NCBI GenBank assembly: GCA_018334595.1
Contig: JAGXLQ010000063.1
Location: 1 to 7,567 of the forward strand
Source of the DNA: Candidatus Bipolaricaulota bacterium
Lineage (GTDB): Bacteria; Bipolaricaulota; Bipolaricaulia; M55B111
Length of the DNA: 7,567 nt
Reading direction: 5' to 3'
A model generated the notes under the pieces. That model saw only the letters and a program-made list of their open reading frames with translations, ran no database searches and was not told where the DNA came from. Of the stretch, positions 1 to 5,663 are shown in pieces. How positions within the stretch are numbered: position 1 is the first letter of the stretch; every line of letters starts with the position of its first letter. Made by a program: the position numbers and the translations under genes.

Positions 1-1957
1 AGTAAGTCTCGTCCCCGGGGTCCTCAGGGGGCAAGTATACGAGGCGCTTGTTCGCTTGCCGTTCCAGAACAGGGGCAGCTAGGAGGTCAGAGCCGACCAT
101 GAACTGGTCGGATATCCGAAACGACTCGGAGTCGTGGGGAAACTCCCAAAACAGAGGGCGTGCCAGCGGTACGCCGGTCAGGTGACTGCGATAAAAGGTG
201 GTATAGAGGTAGGGTAGCAGGCGGTATCGTAGAGAGATGAATTTTCGGTTTATTCTCTCAAACGGATCCCCAAACGACCAGGGTTCCTGCGGTATCGTGT
301 CCAGGCCCGAATGGTTCCTAAAATAGGGGAGAAGGGAACCGAGTTGAGTCCATCGGGTTAACAATTCCGGCTCCACGTCACCGGCGAACCCACCGACGTC
401 CGGCCCGGCAAAAGGGACTCCGGACATTCCCATATTTAACACCATAGAGATCGACATCCTCATGTGCTCCCAGCTTGCAGTATTATCTCCCGTCCAGCTT
501 GCAGCGTACTTCTGGATACCGCTAAAGCCAGATCTTGTCAGGATGAATGGCCGCTCACCCGGCCTGGCAGTTGAGAAAGCGTCGAAGGTGGATAACGCCT
601 CGTAGATAGCATATAGGTTGTGAACCTGGCCGTGGGATACATCTTTTCCCCGATCGTCCCTATGCAGAAGCCAGTTTGACGCCTCAGCCCCCAGGTTCGC
701 CAGTTCTTCCTTTACCGAGTAATCCAGGTGCGCCCCCTCCATGATCCCTTCTTGGATGGTCTGGGAAATGTTTCCCAACTGCTTTCTTCCGAAGAAGATG
801 GCCGGCTCGTTCATGTCATTCCATATCCCGTCTACTCCCTGCTCGAGGAACTTGACGTTCTTCTCTGTCCACCAGTCCCTGACTTCCTCCTGCAGGAAAT
901 CGGGAAAGACACAAAACCCTGGCCAGACGGCCCCGGAAAAATTATCACCATCGTGGTCCTTGACTAGGAGGTCGCCCTCGACGGCGTCTTCGTAGACTTC
1001 GTAGTTCTCCTCTTCCTTGATTCCCGGGTCGACTATCGTAACAACCTTGAAATCCAGGTCGTGTAACTCGTCAATAATTTCTTCCGGTTTAGAAAATCGC
1101 TCATCATCCCAGGTGAATACCTTATAGTCGTCCATGTATTGAATGTCCAGGTAGAGGGCGTCACATGGTATACCCCTCTCCCTAAATTCCGCGGCGAGCT
1201 CTTTGGCCTCTTCCCCGTCCGCGGGCGCACCATATTTCGAGTGATGATAGCCGATAGCCCACTTCGGAGGCATAAACGGCTTGCCCGTCAGGCCGACGTA
1301 TTCGCTCACGAGGTCCTTGATTGAAGTTGACGAAAATACGTAGAGCGTCATCCGCGGAGAACCAGCAGAAAGCCCGATTAACCCCCTCCCCGACCTGTGC
1401 TTTACGTCAAATTTGGTCTTCTCCGGCTGATGAACGTAAACTCCTATGTACCTGTCGTCCCTCTCCTGGCGGGGAATCCTGACGATATAAAACGGAATGG
1501 ACATGTATAGGGGATCCTCGTTGTGGGTGTAAAACCCATTGGGGTCACGGTTCCACATCTCGTAGGACCCTCCACTCTTCTCGAGGTAGCCAGTCTTTTC
1601 ACCGAGACCAAATACCTGGGATTTCACGGGAACTCGCTGGAAGAGAGTTATCCATCCCCCCTCGTTTCTCCCGACGTCCGACCAGGGAGGAGGGTCGTCG
1701 TTAACCTCCGAAAACTCTATGTCCTCGCCTTCGCCGGGACTCAGGCTGAATCCTTCATTCCGAGATGAGAGGTCCCAGCTATCCGCCTCGCCTCTAAGGT
1801 CTCCCTCGTTGAGTTCCGGGGATATCGAGTATCCCCGGTCTCCAGCGTTTGCGGGTGCTATTTCCACCCGCACGGTGGCGTCATTAATTTGCTCGACCGA
1901 GACTTCCAACCACCCATCCTTCAGGCATAGCGACGACCTGGATACCTCTTCTGTCAA
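1..1957 (-). CDS. Glycoside hydrolase family 31, alpha-glucosidase type (C-terminus cut by window edge)
   Basis: This is a retaining alpha-glycosidase, probably a cytoplasmic alpha-glucosidase acting on short alpha-glucans, since no signal peptide is seen. The frame is open from a TTG at 1957-1955 to the window edge, giving 652 codons. VFGLGEK near residue 115 ends the N-terminal beta-sandwich. LDIQYMDDYKVFTWD begins at residue 270. WNDMNEP carries the expected nucleophile Asp381, RSGFSGIQKYAASWTGDN carries the expected acid/base Asp491, and LRYRLLPYLYT lies near residue 577. The WNDMNEP form and the insert ending HGQVHNLY resemble the alpha-glucosidase branch rather than alpha-xylosidases; the substrate is inferred. 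The C-terminal beta domain is incomplete. The TTG start is chosen because no ATG or GTG exists in frame between the upstream TAA (about 2030) and the conserved core; a GGGGG stretch lies six bases before it. The TTG overlaps the TGA of the reductase gene (TTGA), so translation is probably coupled. Confidence 0.93.
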   Translation of the reverse strand, partial: MTEEVSRSSLCLKDGWLEVSVEQINDATVRVEIAPANAGDRGYSISPELNEGDLRGEADSWDLSSRNEGFSLSPGEGEDIEFSEVNDDPPPWSDVGRNEGGWITLFQRVPVKSQVFGLGEKTGYLEKSGGSYEMWNRDPNGFYTHNEDPLYMSIPFYIVRIPRQERDDRYIGVYVHQPEKTKFDVKHRSGRGLIGLSAGSPRMTLYVFSSTSIKDLVSEYVGLTGKPFMPPKWAIGYHHSKYGAPADGEEAKELAAEFRERGIPCDALYLDIQYMDDYKVFTWDDERFSKPEEIIDELHDLDFKVVTIVDPGIKEEENYEVYEDAVEGDLLVKDHDGDNFSGAVWPGFCVFPDFLQEEVRDWWTEKNVKFLEQGVDGIWNDMNEPAIFFGRKQLGNISQTIQEGIMEGAHLDYSVKEELANLGAEASNWLLHRDDRGKDVSHGQVHNLYAIYEALSTFDAFSTARPGERPFILTRSGFSGIQKYAASWTGDNTASWEHMRMSISMVLNMGMSGVPFAGPDVGGFAGDVEPELLTRWTQLGSLLPYFRNHSGLDTIPQEPWSFGDPFERINRKFISLRYRLLPYLYTTFYRSHLTGVPLARPLFWEFPHDSESFRISDQFMVGSDLLAAPVLERQANKRLVYLPPEDPGDETY

Positions 1958-2496
1958 TTTGAGCCCCCGTCCCGGACCATCTCTTCTACCGTCTGAAAAC
2001 CAGCTTGGCCCTTTTCGTGCCAGCCTTTAACGGTATATATCTTTTCCATTTTCTCCTCAGAGACGTGAGCGGCGACTATCTCTCCGGAGAAGATAGTGTG
2101 GTCTCCCGTGACTAGCTCTCCTCGCTTCTCACATTCAAAACAGACAACTGATTCTTTGATTAATGGGACCGAAACGACAGATGGCTCCTCCGTCCGGAGT
2201 GAGGTCTTGGAGAACTTGTCGACGTCAGCACCTGAATTGTTTCCACAATAGTAGACGTCCTTTTTTTGCTCGGAACTCGGAAAGGTCACAACGAACTCAG
2301 CAGAATTCTCCATTAACTGGTAAGTATACCTCTCGTGCCCGACGCTTACCGCCAGCATTACTGGATCAATCGAGGTAAACGTGACCCAGCCTGCAGGCAT
2401 TGCGTTGACCTGGCCGGCTCCGTCCCCGGAAACCACCAGGGTTACCCACTCCGGATACTTTCTTCCAACTGCTTCCTCAATGCTCGTCTCTCTCAT
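1954..2496 (-). CDS. Flavin reductase-like FMN-binding split-barrel protein
   Basis: This is a 180-residue cytoplasmic protein of the flavin reductase-like family, which binds FMN in a split beta-barrel and either reduces free flavin with NAD(P)H or acts as a flavoredoxin-type electron carrier. Family hallmarks are NAMPAGWVTF at residues 31-40, followed by a PVMLAVSVG strand, a Y-T/N-S-A-E-F-V-V-x-F segment at 58-72, VDKFSKT at 92-98, and GDHTIFSGEIVAAHV at 131-145 with the typical His133. The length is normal for single-domain members. Three cysteines (84, 119, 122) show no recognised metal motif. The start is set by a strong GGGGGAGA ribosome site at 2510-2503. It is the first gene of an operon with the GH31 hydrolase, whose TTG start overlaps its stop. 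The pairing gives no obvious pathway, and the physiological partner is unknown. Confidence 0.9.
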   Translation of the reverse strand: MRETSIEEAVGRKYPEWVTLVVSGDGAGQVNAMPAGWVTFTSIDPVMLAVSVGHERYTYQLMENSAEFVVTFPSSEQKKDVYYCGNNSGADVDKFSKTSLRTEEPSVVSVPLIKESVVCFECEKRGELVTGDHTIFSGEIVAAHVSEEKMEKIYTVKGWHEKGQAGFQTVEEMVRDGGSN

Positions 2497-2533
2497 GGTC
2501 TATCTCCCCCATATTGTTATTGGATCTTTGTCA

Positions 2534-2554
2534 TTTCCCTTCCTCAAAGGGAAA
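2534..2554 (-). repeat. Hairpin in the leader of the reductase/GH31 transcript
   Basis: This is a perfect 8-bp inverted repeat, TTTCCCTT then a 5-base loop then AAGGGAAA, located 38 to 58 bases before the reductase start codon. No T-run follows on the minus strand, so it is not a standard terminator. It could be an mRNA hairpin or a protein-binding site; the sequence does not distinguish these. Confidence 0.45.
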
Positions 2555-2566
2555 CGGTCTGTTTAC

Positions 2567-2603
2567 CCCCGTTAATGAAAGACTGTAGTCACGATCTACG
2601 GGG
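2567..2603 (-). repeat. Nested inverted repeats in the same leader
   Basis: CCCCGT (2567-2572) can pair with ACGGGG (2598-2603). The enclosed sequence contains a second repeat, GACT-GT-AGTC (2581-2590), as well as an alternative pairing between GTAG and CTAC. Together with the hairpin at 2534-2554 this makes a roughly 70-base segment rich in short stems between the putative transcription start and the ribosome site. It matches no riboswitch class that I recognise. Confidence 0.35.
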
Positions 2604-2612
2604 ATAAGTCTA

Positions 2613-2627
2613 CCTTATAAATTAAGG
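2613..2627 (-). promoter_or_regulatory. Palindrome overlapping a putative -10 for the reductase operon
   Basis: CCTTA-TAAAT-TAAGG is an inverted repeat with 5-bp arms. Its minus-strand reading contains TATAAG, five of six matches to the sigma-70 -10 consensus. No convincing -35 lies 16-18 bases upstream, so either the promoter depends on an activator or the assignment is wrong. A symmetric site over a -10 is a typical repressor position; this is inference only. Confidence 0.3.
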
Positions 2628-2805
2628 AAAAACGCCCAGTTATTCCACGAACGGGCAAGAATATCGGACGATAAACCCTTCTGGCTTCCAGGAGGTTCAG
2701 AAAGTAGCGTCCCCTGGTAAACCATTCCGTTTATCAACTATCGGTAATAAGATGAAAAATCAACTTTATTCGATATAATATGAACAGGTTTCCCACGGGA
2801 ATATT

Positions 2806-2835
2806 TTGCCAAGCCGATCTTAATTGTTTTATACT
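2806..2835 (+). promoter_or_regulatory. Putative sigma-70-type promoter of the FNR-like regulator
   Basis: TTGCCA (2806-2811, five of six matches to the -35 consensus) is followed after 18 bases by TATACT (2830-2835, five of six matches to the -10). The start of transcription would be near 2842, giving an untranslated leader of about 73 bases before the ATG at 2915. The isolated TATAAT at 2774-2779 is a weaker alternative because it lacks a -35. Confidence 0.5.
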
Positions 2836-2914
2836 TAAGGAGAACAGCGGTCAGCGTTTTCAGTAACCTACCGCAATTATTCCAATAACCGGGGGTACGC
2901 TTAGCTATATATTT

Positions 2915-3544
2915 ATGTTAAAAGACAAGAGATTTACCAGCCTAAAGGAACTATTTAACTACCTTGCCAGCAAAGAAGGCGCGACGGTGTCCTATCAGAG
3001 GGGGGAAACCATATACAAGGAAGGGGAACCCGACAATAAGGTATATTGGGTGGATTCCGGGGGAATTGCACAATCGCAACGGATCTCCAACGGGCAAAAC
3101 CTTACCTATCAGATATTATTGCGTAACGACATCTTCTCTACCTACCACCTGTCTTCGCGAGTAATCAACCAACCCTGTACCGCCAAGGCCCTCGTCAACT
3201 CAACGCTGAAGGAACTCCTGAGGGACACGTTTAAGGAGTACCTACTTTCCAACCCGGAACTATCACTGGAAGTAATAGATAAGATATCCGACGAACTTCA
3301 GGCCAGAGACGAGACCCTGGAACGACAAATATCTATGACGGCAAAGGAAAGAATACATTCCATACTCGAAAACCTCGCCCCGCTCGGCAAAAAGTGTGGG
3401 CGCGGCGTATCAATCACGTTTATTACGAGACGGGAGCTGGCCGAGATGGCTGGCATGACGGAAGAAACCGCAACCAGAAGTTTAAGTACGTTGGAAGGAG
3501 AAGGGGTTTTGCAAAAGAGCAGGGGAGAAATACTCCTATTCTAG
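2915..3544 (+). CDS. CRP/FNR-family transcriptional regulator
   Basis: This is a 209-residue transcription factor with an N-terminal cyclic-nucleotide-binding-like jelly roll (about 8-110), a dimerisation helix (about 113-145) and a C-terminal winged helix-turn-helix (about 145-209). The HTH reads RRELAEMAGM then TEETATRSLSTLE. Recognition-helix positions Glu184, Thr187 and Arg188 align with the E-x-x-S-R of FNR that reads TTGAT half-sites; Ser-to-Thr is a conservative change. There is no N-terminal cysteine cluster (only Cys88 and Cys161), so an FNR-type Fe-S oxygen sensor is not expected. The region that should carry the cAMP-pocket R-S/A motif reads STYHLSSRVINQPCTAKA, so cAMP binding is also unlikely; the ligand is unknown. 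The upstream frame stops at 2864-2866 and contains no other start, so the ATG is fixed. The ribosome site is poor (GGGGG lies about 20 bases away). It lies 326 bases before the compatible-solute importer on the same strand and is its likely controller. Confidence 0.9.
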   Translation: MLKDKRFTSLKELFNYLASKEGATVSYQRGETIYKEGEPDNKVYWVDSGGIAQSQRISNGQNLTYQILLRNDIFSTYHLSSRVINQPCTAKALVNSTLKELLRDTFKEYLLSNPELSLEVIDKISDELQARDETLERQISMTAKERIHSILENLAPLGKKCGRGVSITFITRRELAEMAGMTEETATRSLSTLEGEGVLQKSRGEILLF

Positions 3545-3600
3545 CTTTTTGGGACACATTTGGCCGGAATGAGGCCTACCAAAGTCTGGTTTAGTTGGAG

Positions 3601-3614
3601 TTGATACAGGTCAG
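3601..3614 (+). promoter_or_regulatory. FNR-box-like operator, site 1
   Basis: TTGATACAGGTCAG matches the FNR consensus TTGAT-N4-ATCAA at 8 of 10 defined positions. It shares 11 of 14 bases with the second box 22 bp downstream. The spacing of two helical turns would put both sites on the same face of the DNA. The adjacent regulator carries an FNR-like recognition helix, which supports but does not prove the assignment. Confidence 0.4.
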
Positions 3615-3622
3615 ATCTTCAA

Positions 3623-3636
3623 TTGATATAGCTCAT
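3623..3636 (+). promoter_or_regulatory. FNR-box-like operator, site 2
   Basis: TTGATATAGCTCAT matches TTGAT-N4-ATCAA at 8 of 10 defined positions and is nearly identical to site 1. A weak TTTAAA at 3657-3662 lies 20 bases downstream. That is roughly where a -10 would fall if this box were a class II activator site, but the promoter match is poor. Confidence 0.4.
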
Positions 3637-3705
3637 TGTTCTAACCCATAAAAAGATTTAAACCTAATATAAAGACTTTGGTCGAGTGATTTACTTAACA
3701 CTGGT

Positions 3706-3716
3706 TGATTAAATCA
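3706..3716. promoter_or_regulatory. Short palindrome TGATT-A-AATCA
   Basis: This perfect inverted repeat has 5-bp arms and one central base, and overlaps the TTGAT word at 3705-3709. Its half-site spacing is too short for a canonical FNR dimer site (N4). It lies about 22 bases upstream of the proposed -35 of the importer operon. It could be an operator for this or another regulator. Confidence 0.3.
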
Positions 3717-3737
3717 TTCCCACCCTGACCTTGTGCA

Positions 3738-3767
3738 TTGCACTTAACGGGAACGGATTGATTTAAT
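3738..3767 (+). promoter_or_regulatory. Putative promoter of the ABC importer operon
   Basis: TTGCAC (3738-3743, weak -35) is followed after 18 bases by TTTAAT (3762-3767, five of six -10 matches), which would start transcription near 3774 and give a leader of about 97 bases. The -35 sits inside the perfect inverted repeat GTGCA-T-TGCAC (3733-3743), so a bound protein could block it. The weak -35 would suit regulated transcription. TTGACG at 3782-3787 has no partner -10 and was not preferred. Confidence 0.4.
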
Positions 3768-3803
3768 AAAGTAAGATTAGTTTGACGTTACAACAATCTG
3801 GGG

Positions 3804-3850
3804 TTGATAACGCGAGAGAAAATTGCTCAAAGCAAACAAAATCTTATCAA
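3804..3850 (+). repeat. Nested inverted repeats in the importer leader
   Basis: TTGATAA (3804-3810) is the exact reverse complement of TTATCAA (3844-3850). The 33-base interval contains a smaller hairpin, TTGCT-CAA-AGCAA (3823-3835). The outer right arm ends nine bases before the Shine-Dalgarno sequence, so a folded leader could influence translation start. Alternatively the outer arms are two opposed TTGAT half-sites. Chance is not excluded for a 7-bp repeat. Confidence 0.35.
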
Positions 3851-3870
3851 AAGAACTTAGGAGGTGAGAG

Positions 3871-4530
3871 ATGGAGGTATGGAATTATATCAATGGTCAT
3901 TGGTTAACCATCGGTAACTGGACGCTGGACCACCTTTGGTTGATCTTCGTGTCTAACTCCATTGCCGTTTTGATTGGCGTCAGTCTCGGTATATTTATCG
4001 CCGGCAAAGGCAGAGAGGAGATCGCTGATACAGTCCTTTACCTGGCCGGGATAATGATGACTATACCCAGCCTTGCACTGTTTGGCCTGTTAATGCCGGC
4101 CTTAAGCGCGATGAACCTACCCGCTATCGGGTTCCTTCCCGCAGTTATCGCCCTTATTCTCTACGGGCAACTCCCAATTCTTCGCAACACTTATACCGCA
4201 ATAAGAGAGGTTGACCCGGCAATGATCGAGGCGGGAAGGGGGATGGGGATGACCCCACGACAGATACTGGTAAAGATCAAACTCCCGCTCGCTGTCCCGG
4301 TTATCATGGCCGGCCTGAGAAACGCGGTTGTCATTAACATCGGCATAGCAACTATCGCAGTGTTTATCGGTGCCAGAGGACTTGGCGTGCCAATATTTCG
4401 CGGGCTCAGGACGTCAAGAATGGATATGATAATTACCGGAGCAATATTCGTTTCTATGCTGGCGTTGATTGCTGATGGCCTGCTAGCCATCGCGGAAAAC
4501 AAGTTAACACCGGAAGGATTAAAAAGATGA
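3871..4530 (+). CDS. Quaternary-amine ABC importer, permease subunit 1 (OpuCB/OpuBB/Yeh type)
   Basis: This 219-residue inner-membrane protein forms half of the transport channel of a binding-protein-dependent importer for compatible solutes. Hydrophobic segments lie at about 20-45, 53-77, 84-104, 138-165 and 185-208. The cytoplasmic coupling loop that contacts the ATPase, the EAA motif, is EAGRGMGMTPRQILVKIKLP (120-139), preceded by the family-typical LPILRNTYTAIREVDPAMIE. The C-terminal LTPEGLKR is also characteristic of the OpuC/YehW permeases. The length is normal for this short class. The start follows a near-perfect AGGAGGTGAG ribosome site. It is the first gene of the operon, and its stop overlaps the ATPase start (ATGA). 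Family assignment is firm; which solute is carried is not readable here. Confidence 0.95.
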   Translation: MEVWNYINGHWLTIGNWTLDHLWLIFVSNSIAVLIGVSLGIFIAGKGREEIADTVLYLAGIMMTIPSLALFGLLMPALSAMNLPAIGFLPAVIALILYGQLPILRNTYTAIREVDPAMIEAGRGMGMTPRQILVKIKLPLAVPVIMAGLRNAVVINIGIATIAVFIGARGLGVPIFRGLRTSRMDMIITGAIFVSMLALIADGLLAIAENKLTPEGLKR

Positions 4531-5663
4531 TAACACTAGAAAACGTAACAAAGACATACTCCGACGGAACGGAGGCAGTTAAAGGAGTTTCTTTTGAAAT
4601 CAAAGACGGAAACCTTTGTGTTCTTCTGGGCCCATCCGGCTGTGGGAAGACGACGACGATGAAGATGATCAACCGGTTGATTCCCATCACCGAAGGTAAC
4701 ATATATATCGACAGCAAAGACACAAAGACAATGGATGAAAACGAGCTGAGAAGAGATATCGGCTACGCGATTCAAGAGATAGGTCTTTTCCCTCATATGA
4801 CGGTTAAGGATAATATAGCGACCGTACCCACCCTGAAGAATTGGGACAAGGAGAAAAAGGAAAAAAGAGCTGAAGAACTCCTTACCCTGATGGGTATGGA
4901 TCCGGACGAATTCCTGGAAAAGTACCCTACCGAGCTGTCGGGCGGCCAAAAGCAGAGGGTCGGAGTTGCCCGGTCTTTGGGAGCCGACCCGCCGATTATG
5001 CTAATGGACGAACCCTTTGGTGCAATCGACCCCATAACCAGGGACAGGCTCCAGGACGAGTTCATCAACATACAGGAGGAAATTCAAAAGACGATCGTGT
5101 TCGTTACCCACGACATCAACGAAGCAATTAAGATGGGAGACAAGGTCGCCCTGATGAAGGACGGCGAGCTCATTCAGTACTCCACACCGGCCGAACTGTT
5201 AGCTGCCGCAAAAAACAAGTTCGTCAGGGACTTTGTCGGTAGCGATAGGACGCTGAAAAGCCTGCGTTTGATGAAGGTAGAGGACGCGATGAAGAAATCT
5301 CCCCGGGTGGTAAGAAAGGATGACGACTTAAGCGAGGTCGCCTCGATCATGGAGGAGGAGGACCTCACGTACCTAATTGTGGTCGAAGACGGGAGAAAGT
5401 TGAAGGGGTGGATCAACCGACAGGACATCGAGAGCGAGAGCGGCGTGGTGGAGGACGTCATGAGCGAGAGCACTGGAGCGGCCGAACTGGGCACGAGCCT
5501 GGCCGAAGGGTTAACCATCATGCTGGAAAGAGACGTAGCCAACCTGCCCGTGGTTGACGAATACGGAACCTTGCAGGGAATAGTAACGTTCAACGACCTG
5601 CAGAGCCTAATAGGAGAAACCTACACGGAACGGGGAGGAAAACACCCAGAGGTCACACAATGA
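4527..5663 (+). CDS. Quaternary-amine ABC importer ATPase with tandem CBS domains (OpuCA/ProV/YehX type)
   Basis: This 378-residue cytoplasmic ATPase energises the importer. In order it has Walker A GPSGCGKTT (35-43), the Q-loop at Gln83 in AIQEIGLFPHMTV, the ABC signature LSGGQKQR (137-144), Walker B IMLMDEP (157-163) followed by FGAID, and the switch His195 in FVTHD. Two CBS domains follow at about 250-308 and 309-364. The second ends with the well-conserved segment NLPVVDEYGTLQGIVTFNDL. Such CBS pairs sense ionic strength in OpuA and bind c-di-AMP in several Firmicute OpuC transporters; which applies here is unknown. The tail after the CBS pair is short (about 14 residues) and not strongly anionic, unlike the OpuA tail. 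It overlaps the permease genes on both sides by ATGA, indicating translational coupling. Confidence 0.96.
   Translation: MITLENVTKTYSDGTEAVKGVSFEIKDGNLCVLLGPSGCGKTTTMKMINRLIPITEGNIYIDSKDTKTMDENELRRDIGYAIQEIGLFPHMTVKDNIATVPTLKNWDKEKKEKRAEELLTLMGMDPDEFLEKYPTELSGGQKQRVGVARSLGADPPIMLMDEPFGAIDPITRDRLQDEFINIQEEIQKTIVFVTHDINEAIKMGDKVALMKDGELIQYSTPAELLAAAKNKFVRDFVGSDRTLKSLRLMKVEDAMKKSPRVVRKDDDLSEVASIMEEEDLTYLIVVEDGRKLKGWINRQDIESESGVVEDVMSESTGAAELGTSLAEGLTIMLERDVANLPVVDEYGTLQGIVTFNDLQSLIGETYTERGGKHPEVTQ

Larger units (their letters stand above)
2497..2914. other. Divergent intergenic region between the reductase operon and the FNR-like regulator
   Basis: I see no convincing gene in these 418 bases. 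Reading away to the left, the region holds a probable structured leader for the reductase/GH31 transcript (2497-2610) and a TATAAG-like minus-strand -10 inside a palindrome (2613-2627). Reading right, it holds a good promoter for the regulator (2806-2835) and an isolated perfect TATAAT at 2774-2779 with no matching -35. Two ATCAA words (2733-2737 and 2759-2763, TTGAT on the minus strand) sit in the centre, along with a short inverted repeat TTCCC-AC-GGGAA at 2790-2801. An AGGAGG at 2692-2697 has no start codon at useful spacing. Confidence 0.6.
3578..3682. repeat. Long-range inverted repeat enclosing the FNR-like boxes
   Basis: ACCAAAGTCT (3578-3587) is the exact reverse complement of AGACTTTGGT (3673-3682). 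The next bases on the left arm, GGTTTA (3588-3593), are the reverse complement of TAAACC (3659-3664), so a 16-bp helix with one 8-base bulge is possible. Both TTGAT-N4-nTCAn boxes fall in the enclosed loop. It may be RNA structure at the end of the regulator transcript, a DNA feature, or chance. Confidence 0.35.
3545..3870. other. Regulatory intergenic region upstream of the ABC importer operon
   Basis: I see no gene in these 326 AT-rich bases. The region contains two similar FNR-like boxes (3601-3614 and 3623-3636), three more TTGAT words on the plus strand (3705, 3758, 3804) and one on the minus strand (3846-3850). It also has a long-range inverted repeat (3578-3682), a short palindrome (3706-3716), a promoter-like pair (3738-3767) and a leader hairpin (3804-3850) just ahead of the strong AGGAGGTGAG ribosome site (3859-3868). 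I see no intrinsic terminator with a T-run after the regulator gene, so read-through into the importer operon is possible. Confidence 0.65.

Noticed and set aside
728..1324. Plus-strand open frames across the GH31 gene
   Set aside because: They encode no recognisable motifs and lie antisense to a frame carrying the full set of GH31 catalytic motifs.
1954..2030. A longer N-terminus for the GH31 hydrolase upstream of the TTG
   Set aside because: The frame meets a TAA near 2030 and contains only a CTG as a possible start before the TTG; overlap with the reductase gene argues against it.
2692..2697. AGGAGG suggesting a small gene in the divergent region
   Set aside because: No ATG, GTG or TTG lies at workable distance downstream before a stop.
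2774..2779. Perfect TATAAT as the regulator's main -10
   Set aside because: No -35-like hexamer lies 16-18 bases upstream and there is no extended -10 TG; the 2806-2835 pair is better matched.
3559..3583. TTTGG/CCAAA and GGCC/GGCC hairpin as terminator of the regulator gene
   Set aside because: The stem is short and interrupted and no T-run follows, so it does not look like an intrinsic terminator.
3394..3594. Plus-strand 66-codon frame overlapping the end of the regulator
   Set aside because: It overlaps the helix-turn-helix coding region in another frame, with no ribosome site and no recognisable motif.
4536..5593. Minus-strand open frames opposite the ATPase gene
   Set aside because: They are shadows of a well-conserved ABC-CBS coding region and show no ribosome sites or family features.
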